DNA of 64,000 nt from Sthenelais limicola (taxonomy: Eukaryota > Annelida > Polychaeta > Phyllodocida > Sigalionidae): the NCBI GenBank assembly GCA_942159475.1, contig OW804097.1, forward strand, positions 119,025,013-119,089,012. The letters are read 5' to 3'. The translations under genes and the position numbers were made by a program. The notes under the pieces were generated by a model. It saw only the letters and a program-made list of their open reading frames with translations. It searched no databases and was not told the DNA's origin. Below, piece by piece: positions 1-11,885 of the stretch (its first letter is position 1; every line of letters starts with the position of its first letter).

Positions 1-336
1 ACCTATATGCCTGCCCTAGGAGCCCCTGTGCTTGCTGACATTCACGTTCCCCACTCAGTGGTCCATGAGGACAATGAAGAGTCGTGGGAGATAGTGCAAG
101 GTCCCAGAGTGTGTCGGCTGTCCTACCGGCGAGTGTTTACGTGGGCAAAGGCTATACCAGACGTCCCCCTGCCCCAACCTGAAGGTCCCCCGGAACTGCC
201 CACCTGGCCGGGTTTCCCCGTCCAGGTAGTCAAGGAACGTGTGAAACGCAGAAAGCTGGACACTGGTGCTGTTCAGCACACACAAGAAACGACGGCCACA
301 TACAGGATTGATCCCGGTGATATCAGTGAATAGACT
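1..336 (+). pseudogene. 3' end of a retrotransposon polyprotein reading frame (probable)
   Basis: An open frame enters from the left edge and ends with a stop at 334-336 (last residues DPGDISE). The visible part is proline- and arginine-rich (for example PLPQPEGPPELPTWPGF) and shows no motif that I can name. I assign it to a retrotransposon only from context: about 300 bp downstream come a purine-rich tract (AAAAGGGGGAG, 619-629) and an LTR-like block. A C-terminal tail of a Ty3/Gypsy-type polyprotein would fit this position. It could equally be the tail of another element ORF. Whether the frame is intact upstream cannot be seen. Confidence 0.45.
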
Positions 337-631
337 GAACTGTGTGACCTGTGTGGATTTTTATATCCAGTTATGTTAGTGTTCTTAGTAAAAAGAGACT
401 GAGATGGACTCCCATTCCGGCCGACGGCAGATCATTAAACAGTTTGTAATTTATTGCTATCTATTTAAATTCCATGTTTGGAAGAGAACTATGAACATTT
501 CCTGTGATTCGAGTTGCTGCTTGCTGAAACTAAACTGCTGAAAAGGATCTACGGTGCCTCGCTGTTGTGTTAATGACATTGTTTCTTATTTATATTTCTT
601 ACGGGTCAAGAAACCTCAAAAGGGGGAGTAA

Positions 632-960
632 TGTTATAGAACAGACTATAGGGGTATGCTATTGTATCGTTAGTGTTATGTATTTCTCTATAGAAGGTAA
701 ATCGCCTGGCGATTCGCCCAGTTTGACGAATCGTCTAGTAATATTTTTATTAAAAGTAATGTCATGATGACGAAAGACGAATAACGAATGGTGAAAGGCG
801 ATTAACGATAGACGATCCACTTGTACTATATAAACCCCTGTTTGTTGACGATTCACATAATAAACCTGAGACTCGAACTGCAAACAACTCCTTGACTTCC
901 TCCCTCGCAAAGCGCAGATATCTTTGGCGAATATAAGTACCAGTAATCATATAGCAGACA
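632..960 (+). mobile_element. LTR of a Ty3/Gypsy-like retrotransposon
   Basis: The block begins TGTTATAGAACAG directly after a polypurine tract (AAAAGGGGGAGTAA, 619-632), the usual position of a 3' LTR. It contains a TATA box (TATATAAA, 827-834) followed about 25 bp later by AATAAA (859-864), as expected for U3-R-U5. The right boundary is uncertain: TG...ACA ends would place it at 960, but no convincing tRNA primer-binding site follows. U3 holds several copies of a GGCGATT/GACGATT word. Only one LTR is visible in the window. Confidence 0.6.
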
Positions 961-992
961 CCAAATAGAGTAATCCAGCATCTTTATTAAAT

Positions 993-1130
993 ATGGCGTA
1001 TTCGACATCATCATTAGATCATCTCTGGGACCAGGCTCTGGAAGACCAGGCCCAACGATTACATGAACATGGACAATATGAAAAGGAAAACCGTAACAAT
1101 ATATTCAATTGTAATAGGGGGTTTGCATAG
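993..1130 (+). pseudogene. truncated Gag-like start downstream of the LTR
   Basis: An ATG at 993 opens a 45-codon frame that is acidic and glutamine/histidine-rich (starts MAYSTSSLDHLWDQALEDQ). It stops at 1128-1130, just after the start of an inverted-repeat element at 1113. The position, about 30 bp behind an LTR, suggests the start of gag cut off by that insertion. Composition and position are the only evidence; no gag zinc knuckle is present in this short piece. If correct, the order polyprotein tail - LTR - gag start implies a tandem element or a recombined copy. Confidence 0.35.
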
Positions 1131-1463
1131 CCGCCATTTTGAATCCTGATTCGCATGGCATTATGGGACTAATGTCACTGTAGAAAATCTGTAGAAAACA
1201 TATGTCATGTTCAGCATGGGATATTTATCAATGCTCTAATGTCAATATCCATGTGTTATACATCTTTCCATAACCGAAGCCTCCATCTTCCCCATCATGC
1301 ATTTGGTTTTCATAGATCGTTTATAAAGCTATGATATTGGTGAAATATGGGTTGCATTTTTTTATGAAACCTTTGCCAAATATTTGTGTGTCAGATTTCA
1401 TCCGAATCCATCCCAAGATGCACTGTGACCGACATGCGCAGGGGCACATGCAACTCCCCTATT
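1113..1463. mobile_element. 351-bp inverted-repeat element (MITE), copy 1
   Basis: The ends are AATAGGGGGTTTGCAT on the left and ATGCAACTCCCCTATT on the right, which are imperfect inverted repeats. A second copy lies in opposite orientation at 52756-53104 (349 bp) and shares the block CATAGCCGCCATTTTGAATC. There is no coding capacity. It interrupts the putative gag remnant. The target-site duplication is unclear. Confidence 0.75.
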
Positions 1464-1708
1464 CGAGTTGTTTGTGGCTTACTGCCTTACCTGCACACCA
1501 CAGAAACCTTTTGGCCCAAGGAATCGTTCACACTCGGCAGCGATATCATCCCAGTTCCAGTTGAACAAGTGTACAATCACAGTCCTTCCTGCATCACAGT
1601 TAGGTGTGTTGTAAGCATTGCTTGCTGAAACTGGAAAATTATTCATAAATATAACCATTTAGGTCTGTAGGCAAACGAGATGCAAATCCGCAGTGGACCG
1701 GTTGATGA

Positions 1709-1946
1709 TATGGGTCAGATTTTCAGAAAATGTACAATTGGCAGCTCTACACATTTAGGATATTTGGCTAAATTTGGCTGAAAAATGATGAATACCGGGT
1801 ATATCTAAGTATATTTGGTATCGTATTGATTTAAAGGATCAGTTCTGTTATGTTACTGCATCTTGAAGCTCATTTTTGTCTTAAATTTGGTTATTCGAGA
1901 GGATTGGTGAATGCGAATTGTACATTGTCTGAGAATCTGACCCATA
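1709..1946 (+). mobile_element. TGGGTCAG-family MITE, copy 1 (subfamily 1)
   Basis: Begins TA|TGGGTCAGATTTTCAGAAAA and ends with the inverted copy followed by TA, the pattern of a Tc1/mariner-type non-autonomous element with a TA target duplication. Subfamily 1 is recognised by the words GCTCTACACATTTAG, ATACCGGGTATAT and CAGTTCTGTTATGTT. There is no ORF. Confidence 0.85.
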
Positions 1947-1963
1947 TGCAGTAGTAGCGAAAA

Positions 1964-3800
1964 TAGATATGTATTGCAATGCAAAATACATTAACGAAAA
2001 CAAAATTTAAGTTTTCACATAAATACAATATGTCTTCCGTGTGTGACAAATATGGTGGTGCTGTGAATGGATATTACTATAGTTGACTTACAAGTTTGAA
2101 TCAGCAGAAGACATAAGAGCGTCCCAGCCCTTTTGGCTTTGGAGTGATCCATGGGGATATCCATGAATTTCTCCAGCGAGGATAAAACGTTTCTAATCCT
2201 TGGTTCATTCAGTTCGTCCTTATATAAGAGTTACCCAAACTGTTTCACCAAAGTTGTTGAAAGGTTTTACAACAATGTAACACCTATGTATCACAGGTTT
2301 AATTTAGTGTTATTGAGGAGGTGGTTCATTGGTTCCAAACATACTCAAATAGAGCTTCTAATCCGGCCATCGTATTTGTCATTAAGCGGGAGGGTTATGA
2401 ATAATAATAATATTTCCACAGATTTGAGAAAAAGGAGATATCCTTCTGGAATTTAGTCCAGATCTTCCATGTATTGTAAGTACGAAGGCAGGTGGTGTGA
2501 AGACCGATTCGCGACGACTCCATGAAATGTATATAATATATATGCCTAATGAACAAAATAAATTTAAAAAAAAAGACATACCTACCGCCAATGAAAAGTT
2601 AAAAATTGAAATATCTACACTACTAGTCTTACATGTATATAATTAATAGCCATTATATAGTAAAAGTTATTTTCATGAGTATATATAATATAGTCTGACT
2701 TGTACTTGTTGGAGCGTAGAAAATATCGCATACAAATGTAAATTAACTCAACAAAATAATATAATATAATGTGGTGGTAACCACTTGTAGCCCTCTGCTG
2801 ATTTGCATTAATCGAATAGATGCATTAAAATTAGCAATAATGCAAAAACTATGAAGTTTTTTTAAAAGTTTATTTCACCAGTTAACGTCGCTAAACATTG
2901 GATCACGGACATTTAACATGTATAGTCGGCAATAGCATCTTTGTCCAAATAGTCAATGACTTCCATGCTAGGAATGCCACATTGTTCCTGAAACAGTTCT
3001 TTTTCCTTGACCGATGACTGAGGACACTTCTAGATATATCAAAATCTGACATAACTTTATGCGCGATAAGTATAACCCATGATGTGTGGTAATAAACCAG
3101 ATTATATTTAGCATGCTATACTGAAACTAGCTCTGATATGTATGTATGTATGTAGGTCTATGAATCAAGAATCTGGGAAGGATATTAATCATAATTAATT
3201 GTATACATGTAACTAATCATGTGAGAATCTTTACTGGTTTACCATATGGACGATTTCATTCACATGTTGTATTGGGTCAAACCCGAATGTTATCATTAAT
3301 TAACTACCATGAATACATTTGATTAGGTGCATATACATTATTGCCAAACAAATGAGAATGATTAAAAGCAATATGTAGGCATAATGCTGTGTTAGTTGTT
3401 AGCTCATTGACTGTTTTCATTTGATGTATACTTTACATAACAATTAAATATCTACAATTATGAAAACAATCTATGCAAGGGCAACCATTTTGTTATCAGT
3501 CAATTAGGGTTCGAGTTACTCAGTATACGCGATGATAAGAACGGTAAGTACTATGCAGGTGGTTATTATACTTTGACCATATACATAAATACGAGTGGTT
3601 AACAATGTCAAAAAGAAGTGGATGATGTAAGTGGAAGACATGGATACGAAAAGGTCAATTTCAGTTCCAGTATCCCAATGAATGGAAACGATGCAGTTTC
3701 TACAGTTTTATTTCGTCCCTGGTGAATCAGGGTGTTAAACGTGTTTCTTGTTCTTCAGGCTGTTCGCTAATAACAAAGTTTCAGACCACCAATTATGAAC
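1964..3800. other. intergenic, nothing recognised
   Basis: AT-rich DNA with short random frames only, including (ATGT)n-like words near 3138-3155. I see no splice-linked coding frame, RNA gene or terminal inverted repeat. The short frames at 2151-2456 have no protein-like composition. Confidence 0.5.
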
Positions 3801-3814
3801 TATGCCTGTGTTAA

Positions 3815-4010
3815 GGGTGGTCTCCACTGGCTGCGGTAAGCTCTGCGGTAAGCCTTGCGATGGTGCTGTGATGGTGAGAAGTGGCGAGGTCCTGCTTACA
3901 TGGCCAGTGATCCATGTAGGCAGGACCTCGTCATTCTCTCCACCTACAGAACCAGCGCAAACTATCGCAAGACTTACCGCAGAGCTTACTGCAGCCAGTG
4001 GAGACCACCC
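3815..4010. mobile_element. hairpin MITE flanked by TTAA, copy 1
   Basis: About 196 bp of near-perfect palindrome. The left arm GGGTGGTCTCCACTGGCTGC is matched by the inverted arm GCAGCCAGTGGAGACCACCC. TTAA lies on both sides (3811-3814 and 4012-4015), as for piggyBac-type insertions. Arms carry direct repeats of GGTAAGCTCTG. A related copy lies at 35005-35219. Apparent ORFs on both strands are shadows of the palindrome. Confidence 0.8.
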
Positions 4011-4107
4011 TTTAATCATGTACATGTTCTGTAATATTTGCCAATATGAGATTTTTTTACTCTTTTATTGGCGCAACAATTCTCGGGCACCAAGCTGATG
4101 GGGACGG

Positions 4108-4863
4108 CATGCAGAGGTGCCAAACCTCCCGTGTCGGCGGGAGATCTCCCGTTTTTCCGACCAATTTGGGACTTGCTCCCGTGCTCCCGTGTCCAGACCA
4201 AAATCTCCCGTGTTGGCCTAATGTCAGGCCTAATGATGAAATCACATATGGACATACCTCCTGCTGGTACAAACAATACAATGCAGGCCGGATGAAGGCA
4301 TCATCCTGAAACTTCTTATAGCTGCCATCACACAATGTACAGTAAAAACATTGATAAGGAAAATTAATCCCATCTGATCTGGGTACCCCATTTGATATAT
4401 AAATGTAAAACAAACACATGGGAAAGAATATTAATTTCAATGCAAACATGTTTGAGGCCCATATGCAGCTTTATGTAGAAATTCAGGAGTATGCTAGCCA
4501 TTCTGCTCTCTGATACCAACCATATAGGCTACAAGATCGACTAGAAATTTGAATAAAGTGTGTACCTGTGGAAATTATTTTTTCTAACTTATATATTATA
4601 TAAATAGATTCTTTAACAAATTTAAAGATTCTTTTGCCTGAAAACGTCCTCCAACAAATTCAGGGATAGAAAGTATGCCTTCAAATAGCTGGAATATGAT
4701 GTGAAAATGACCCTAGAATATACCATTTCAATAATTCCGGGGTGGGGGGGGAGGGAGGGGGTAGGCCCTTTTCAGTACTACTCACATTGCTCCCGCCCCA
4801 GACCCCACCAGGACGGGAGATCTCCCGTTTCTGACCTCTTCCTACTTGGCACCTCTGGGCATG
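4108..4863. mobile_element. ~755-bp element with CAGAGGTGCCAA inverted ends
   Basis: Left end CATGCAGAGGTGCCAA and right end TTGGCACCTCTGGGCATG are inverted repeats. Just inside each end lies the palindromic word CGGGAGATCTCCCG (near 4140 and 4824) among many CTCCCGT repeats. The interior is AT-rich and non-coding. I infer a non-autonomous DNA transposon; only one copy is visible. Confidence 0.5.
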
Positions 4864-4942
4864 TTAGTTCCCACATTGCTCAGGTGATACATTTCCACAA
4901 TCTATGATTGAGTTATTATCGCATTATAATAGACAAATTTAT

Positions 4943-5226
4943 AATATACAGGTTAACTAACGAGTTGGTTGAAGGAGCGTGAATATTGCACGAGTTGCGT
5001 AGCAACGAGTGCAATATTTCAAGCGACTGACGTTAGTTAACAGATTTATTATACATGCTTTCAATCATGAAAATCGAAAAAAATCGAATCATAAATTTAA
5101 ATTTTACTGGTAGCCTTCTGGTATCTGGTAAACAGATAGGTTGCCATGACAACCCCACGTAAATCACTAGTGAAATACGCACTATGCGTAAATCACTCTA
5201 GATACGTTGTTTTCGGAGTAATGCGT
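4943..5226. repeat. interspersed repeat with strong hairpin, copy 1
   Basis: Contains a long hairpin around GCACGAGTTGCGTAGCAACG (arms about 4951-5041, with TTAACTAACG/CGTTAGTTAA at the base). It continues with GTTGCCATGACAACCCCACG and CACTAGTGAAATACGCA. An inverted copy occupies 8038-8325 inside a serpin intron. Non-coding; class unknown. Confidence 0.75.
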
Positions 5227-5567
5227 ACTAGTATATACTAAAATAAGCTATACTGAAGTGAGTATACCAATCAGCCTTAAATTAAAAAAAGATCATTATG
5301 TGGTTGTGCATGGGACCTGAGAATGAAATAACAAATCCTTGGAAACAGGCGATATGATGGACTAATTCCTTTTATTTATTTATTTTTTGGTTTCGGAAGT
5401 GAAATAATTGATGGTCTTTCTTGGAAATACGGTGTTAATAGAAAATTCTTAGATGAACGAAAACATTAGGATGGTATACAACAGTATTTAACAGTGGTGT
5501 CCAGGAATAGTATTGTGGTGGTGTTTAGGCTTTTAAATACTTAAGCCATAATATATGATGAGGTATT

Positions 5568-5794
5568 TAAAAAATGTAGTATTTGGCAGCTCTACACATT
5601 TAGTAAATTCTGCTAAATTAAGCTGAAAAATGATGAACACCAGGTATATTGGAGTATATTTGGTATCTTATTGATTCATAGTATGAGTTCTGTTATGTTA
5701 AACTGCATTTTGAAGCTCATTGTTGTCTTAAATGTGGGTTATTTGAGAGGATTGGTGAAGGCGAATTGTACATTTTCTGAAAATCTGACACATT
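5568..5794 (+). mobile_element. TGGGTCAG-family MITE, copy 2 (subfamily 1)
   Basis: The right terminus is well preserved (GTACATTTTCTGAAAATCTG). The left terminus is eroded to AAAAATGTAGTATTTGGCAG. It lies about 85 bp beyond the serpin stop codon, so it may be part of that gene's 3' untranslated region. Confidence 0.8.
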
Positions 5795-5876
5795 TAAATA
5801 ACCCCGATAAACAGGTGTAATGCTAAGCCACAAATTCAGAAGACGAAATGTGATGCATATATCCTTTTCCCTCTAA

Positions 5877-8800
5877 TTACGCTGATGGGAATCTCAAAGG
5901 TGGTTGTTCACAGGGGCACGGTTCGGGATCAACCCATAAACTTGTCACGTAGGGTTCATCTTCAGCTGGTATTTCACTCGTGTCGATCGGAACTTTCCCA
6001 TCAGCGGGAACTTGAACAGCTGGTTCTATTATAAAATAATGAAACGGGATTTAATCGCATTAATTAGTTGGCCACATGCATGAAAATGTGAATAAAAGTT
6101 CATGTCATCAGTGGTGTTATAGTCTGCCAGTCCCATGCATGAAATATTATTAAAAGAACAAGTACAGAATATACTGTTTATGATGTGCCTATCATACTCT
6201 CGACGCAAGCTCCGCCCCTCTCCGGTTTCGATATCATATAGAACCGCACCAAGCAATAACATTAATATAAACTCCAGTTCCCTAAGTGAATGGTTCAGAA
6301 GAATTTTAATTGTGTAATCTGAATTCGCTGCGTTTCTGTAGTATGGAAACTATCAAAACATAGGAGGGGAGACGGGAAATGTACTCTCAAAGAATGAAGA
6401 TAATCTCATAAATATAACCATATCATGCATAGAATTAGCATATTCAAATCATATGGAAGTTCATACCTGAGTAATCAGATGGATCGGGTTGCGTCACTCG
6501 TCCCATGAAGAGCAGCATCCCCGTTGTTCTGTCTTTAATGACAAATAGGAAAGGGCGATTGGCTATGAACTCCGCGGGGGGCATTGGCATGGCCCTCATT
6601 GCCACAATGACGGCAGTAGCAGCGGCGGCTTCGGTTCCCTTTTCATCAATATTCAAATACGCCTTATGGATCACTTGCGACACAAACAAATCATTGTTTC
6701 GTGTTATTCCTGACAGATCCGATTTCGCCCTGTCGAACAATTCGATCATTCCCAACTCAGGCAGCGTTTCATCCAGAGCAAAGCTGCTCTCCATTTTGAA
6801 CTTGGGTAATTTTACCATCACTTTTGTTTTACGTGTTTTGAATTCTTTTTTCGGATTCATAAGTATTTCCGTGGTTAAATTTGTTTCAAGTTGAGACAGT
6901 CCATGGCGAGACTCAGGAAGGAATATGAGCATGCTCAATGTATTGCCTTTATAGGGTAATTCCAGGACCTTAGCCTTCATACCTGAACTGTGTCCATAGC
7001 TAGGGGAGATAAAGATAAAAACAAAATGCAATGACATCTTCTAATGGGTCAGATTTTCAGAAAATGTACAATTGGCAGCTCTACATATTTAGGAAACTTT
7101 AGGCTGAAAAATTATGAATACCGGGTATATTTAAGTATATTTGGTATCGCATTGATTTAAAGTATCAGTTCTGTTATGTCAAACTGCATTTTGAAGCTCA
7201 TTTGTGTCTTAACTGTGGGTTATTTGAGAGGATTGGTGAAGGCTAATTGTACATTTTCTGAAAATCTGACCCTAACATTGTAGCGAAATACAAGTATACA
7301 GGTATACGTTTTCTCAACAGATTAAACAACCATACAATATCTTTTGTTGACCATCTTCGTATTTATAAAACGCCTTGAAACGAGAACTATAAAATGTTGA
7401 TGTGTTGTTTCATAACACACCCTGTGACAAAGGTCATCAGAATAATCTCCATATTTTGTTATGTTTACAATTAGGTCCCTTCCTTGACTGTATCTACCTG
7501 AAAGTGTCTGTTTGCGTCATCATCTGTATGGGGACAGTCCTGGTACCATCCATGTGAAAGATCCCATCCTTAGTGTCCTCGGTTTTGAACTGACGTTCCC
7601 AGTCGCCCTTGAATTCAAAAAAATTGTTCGATAACCAAGGTAAGCTAGATTTCCATGCTCATATCACTCTTCGCAACGTTTGCAGTATGAATATTTGTGG
7701 TATATTCACAAAACATTAAGTCGCAACCCTTGAATTGGATTATTGATTTTATCAATCGTAATTTGTACACCTTTTTTCAGTGGAAATTAATAGTGCCTTT
7801 GTACAATATTTACAAATAATCGACGATAGTATATTTAAATTAATAGCTCATGTAAAATTAATGAGAAGAAATAGACCAGATTAAATCGATCTATCTGCCT
7901 GTAGCCTATATTATATTCTATATCGTAGCTTATATGACATTGTTAACGATGATCTGACTAATTATATGTCTTAAGCTAAGTGATTAGCTAACCATCTGCA
8001 CGGTATCCATTTTATTCAGGTTATGAGCTTTTATTATACACGCATTGCTCTGAAAACAACGTATCTAGAGTGATTTACGCATGGTGCGTATTTCACTAGT
8101 GATTTACGTGGGGTTGTCATGGCAACCAATCTGGGTTTTTTTCTAAGATTACCGGTGAAATTCAAATTTATGACTCGATATTTTTCTATTTTCATGATTG
8201 AAAGCATGTATTATAAATCTGTTAACTAACTCGTTGGTTTCAGCCACTTAGAATATTGCACTCGTTGCTACGCAACTCGTGCAATATTCACGCTCCTTCA
8301 ACCAACTCGTTAGTAAACCTGTATTTAATAAACATCAATGGTAATAGGGTGGCAGTAAAAATCAGCTCCTGGGGTCACCAGAGTTGAAATTAAATATGAT
8401 ACTAATATAATTTATATGCAATATGCGACAAAAACATTAAAATACTTTTGGGATTTACCTTGAAATATATTGCATTGACGATGACGAGTCTAGTAAGAGG
8501 GGTAAGGGTATCCGGGGGTATCAGGTCCTGAATCATGTCATTAGTCATGCGTTCCACCCATGAATTAATCTTTTGTCTTACACCCTCACTATTAGACACA
8601 AAGTCCACTGCTTCCAGTTCTGATGCATAAAAGTAATTGCTCGCTTCCAGAAAATCCTGAAGAACAGAGAATGAACTTAAACTTTTAATCTATACTCACG
8701 TATCAACTAAACGCTATGATAAAGTCTTGGAAGTATACTATGGAATGGAAAGATATATTATGTTGAATTAAATGGAATAGTTTAATTGATTCGAACTACT

Positions 8801-10171
8801 TATGTATTCGCAATTAAAATGTCTAATTTACAGTATGTCAAAGATGATTGTGTTCTTAGCTATTCTAATCTGTGTATAATCGTTACCTGTAAAAATGAGT
8901 ATTCGATGTGGCCATAGAGCCTATTTGCTGAGTGCAATACAGTATCGCTGGAACTAGGGCCCAGGAAGTGGTGGATCCTCTTGAACAAAGCATGTATGTA
9001 TTCTTTCCCAACTTTAACTTCATCTAAATGTAACACTTTAACCATTTCCTCGGCTGTCTTATTTCTGGCTCCAAGGTATGTCATCGCCAATGCAAAGCTA
9101 ATGCTTGCCGGTGAGAAGAAAATGTTTTCTCCCATTTGTTCCAGATTCAGTTGCTTATAGAGTTCAAATCCAAATTTGTTTATGGCTCCAACAAGCTCGA
9201 GCATAAGCTCGACTTTCTCTTGCTCCGTCAGCATTTTAATCTTTTCTGAAATAAATTAGTATCATAATTATTATTTTAGAATTATTATAAGTTGTCCATA
9301 TCAATAAGTATTTGATCTAGAACTATATGTATTCACTTTTCACTTGTGAATTTCTCCCATATATTTTGGAGCGGATCAAAGAGTTGGCGACAGGACAGAA
9401 TATAAAAAGGGTTAAAGTTAAGTTGTTTCTATGCCACAACTAAAGTGGTGACATGTAGCACTGGCTTGTGAGCAACAAGTAACATGGAATTGCTGAGTTA
9501 TGTAAATCGCAGGGAACTATATTTTGCTGGTAGAATATATTCTGTACTGCGGATCAACAATTTTTGTCTCACCAGATAAATTTTACCGAACAATATTGAT
9601 GACGGCTCTATGTTAGATCAAGAATATGTACAAATGTAGCATAATTATAGACGCGAATACGTCATGTACCAGTCGGATTTTTCTTTTTGAAACTTAATTC
9701 CAAATCTGGAAATTCAGACGTGGGTAACTGTATTTATACCAAATATGTAAAGGTGTCTTTGCTGGTAGTTGGATCTCATACTGGTTATTGTGACTATGAT
9801 ACGTAGACGCGGAATAGGGTAGAGTGGGAGAGGTCTTGTGATGAATAAATAGGGATCTCAGGTAAACAACGCATTAGTGCATGTTAGGCCCTTTTCAAAT
9901 GGTTAGTGTCCCCGACGTTTATTCAGACTACTTTAACACCTCCCCCAGTCGCAGCAACGGAGAAAAGCACGGTTGTCACCCGTTATCCATAATTTGTTAC
10001 TTTCTAACAAAATACTAAAAGAATGAGATAATAATGTATCTAACATAGCTTTTAATTATCAGAACATTATTACCTCTAGGTTAAAGGAAATCCAAGTATA
10101 CGAACCTATATACGTTTGAGAAAAAACCATTAAAGGTGTTTCATGCATAAAACCCTACCTTCGTTATCCAT
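5877..10171 (-). CDS. serpin with Arg P1 and an extra C-terminal tail, six exons
   Basis: Exons on the minus strand: 10159-10171, 8887-9245, 8459-8656, 7498-7607, 6467-6999, 5877-6025. All phases join, giving 453 residues. Serpins are protease inhibitors that trap their target by insertion of the cleaved reactive loop. Family marks are FFSPASISFALAM near the N-terminus, NAIYFK/G across the exon 3-4 junction, KVLELPYKG, and the hinge GTEAAAATA followed by VIVAMR then AMPMP. Counting from P15 Gly348 puts P1 at Arg362, which suggests a trypsin-like target. FIANRPFLF and FMGRVTQP close the fold. No signal peptide is visible, so it may be an intracellular (clade B-like) serpin. The first exon (MDNE) is the weakest part: Met at 9234 could be the start instead, although the frame is open through the upstream acceptor. 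The last exon adds 49 residues beyond the usual serpin end. If the donor at 6466 is not used, the protein instead ends at the stop at 6444-6446. Confidence 0.85.
7043..7273 (+). mobile_element. TGGGTCAG-family MITE, copy 3 (subfamily 1), in serpin intron
   Basis: Complete copy with both inverted termini (TGGGTCAGATTTTCAGAAAA and its complement), lying about 45 bp upstream of the acceptor of the main serpin C-terminal exon. Subfamily 1 interior. Confidence 0.85.
8038..8325. repeat. interspersed repeat with strong hairpin, copy 2 (inverted)
   Basis: Reverse-complement relative of 4943-5226: ACAACGTATCTAGAGTGATT, GGGGTTGTCATGGCAACC and the hairpin TTGCACTCGTTGCTACGCAA all recur in opposite orientation. 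It lies in the serpin intron between exons 8459-8656 and 7498-7607. Confidence 0.75.
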
Positions 10172-11880
10172 GATTCCTTCTCCGGTCGCTGCGATTGACT
10201 GAAAAGCCCAGGCCTGTATAAAACCAGAAGCACAGGAGTGAGTCTCATGCACCGACTTCAGCCCAAGGCCACACCCCACCCAAAGCCCATGCCAACCATG
10301 TCGATCTACCACTACCAGACCAGTCCTTCATACGTTTTATATGGCGGCATTCGAGAACTATATGTATTTGAACTTATACCTGAAAGTCACCGACTATCAT
10401 AATTATGAACATGGGGATTGTCCCACCATTTTGCCAGGATGAAATCTTAATTTGATTTAATCCTTAAACTCCATTTTGTACATTATCGAAATTGTATTGC
10501 TTCCATTTAACATTCCTTGTATTATTGTTTTTAAGGCTCATAAAGATCTTAAATAGAATAATTGGCATCTAAGATAGTCAATAAATTGGAGACAAGCCGC
10601 GTATTAGAATAAACAATTATACATATATGATAAAGTTATAATCTTAAGTAATGATAATTATATTAGTTATGATGACCCAGTATCACATTTGTTAAATGTG
10701 GAAATGAATTGTGAATACATTATAGTTATATTTTGAAGGCAACTCGTATAAAGGGTAAATCTTGACCCCCCTATATATGCAAATACTTGTTTGTCAGCAG
10801 TCCCGCTGTCCTATTTCAAAGCTGAGTGTAAATATCAAAGGCAAATAGGAGGGTCGTACAGCTTGTCAGGTTTTGTGGCCCTTTTCCCTCTAACAAGACT
10901 GCCTTTTTATATTTACACAATCGTGATGTGGTACAATCCCTGGAAAAGAGTTTAATCCCAGGTGTTCGGAATGATGATGCATTCCATTCCTAGGCAGTGT
11001 AGGCTATATAGGCCTACCAGGTAGTAGGCCTACGTAGTAGTACCCGGGACACGTGTTAAAATTAAAATTATACTTTCTTTTTTTCTTTTTTTTTAGACTT
11101 TATTTCCACTGGGTACAGCACCTCCCATGGTGGTAGGATGTTCTGGTGTAACCCAGCTTTTGAAAGAACATAGATACATTTGTACAAAGTCTTCATGTGA
11201 ATGGATGGAGAATTTAGTAAGAATGTTAATTATGATTCCAATCATGATGGGATAACCACTATGCAAAGTGTGACCCATTGATGATATTGAGTATTAGATT
11301 AAGATCAGTAGAATTCAAAAGAAGTGTACGTACATGTATATACTAATCATCGGCAGATCAAAAGTTTGCTGAGGGTCTATGCATTTTAGGCCGGTAGCTT
11401 GGGGAGACTCAAGAGCAGAGGCGAAAAGTCAATAGGCAGTCCACCATTTGATATACAGGGAATATTCTGGATATTCTGGATAGTTGGTATTAGGCTACGG
11501 TATGGAGCTCGTTTGGAAGGAACTTATAAATATTAATGGCCCACCAGAAATAAGTGGAAATGACTTTTAACTGGGTTGTGACAGCAGCAAAGGTTTACAT
11601 ATAGGCCTAGACAAAGGATTTTTCATAACAATGAAATTGTATTTCGTGTTAATGAAATGAAAATGAATGCAAGAGTCGTAGAGTATAATAATTTTGTCCA
11701 AGGGAATGGTTAGAAAGAAAGAATTTATGGTGGAAAATGCTGAAAGCAATGGACAGTGAAGAGCAGTCTTATTAAAACCTTTTATTGTCAATGTAATACC
11801 AGATTTGTTTTAATCGACAAACATGTTAGTCAATGGTAGAAGAGTGAAAGACACTTGAAAATACTAAAAAATAACAATAA
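10172..11880. other. intergenic between serpin and unknown gene, no gene seen
   Basis: Holds the presumed serpin 5' flank. No canonical minus-strand TATA box is evident. It also holds AT-rich sequence with several TAGGCCTAC words (10980-11040) and a T-rich tract at 11080-11095. No coding frame is supported. Confidence 0.4.
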
Positions 11881-11885
11881 AAATA

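Noticed and set aside
10200..10230. TATAAAA near the serpin first exon as its TATA box
   Set aside because: The motif reads TATAAAA on the plus strand, opposite to the serpin, so it is not a canonical TATA box for that gene.
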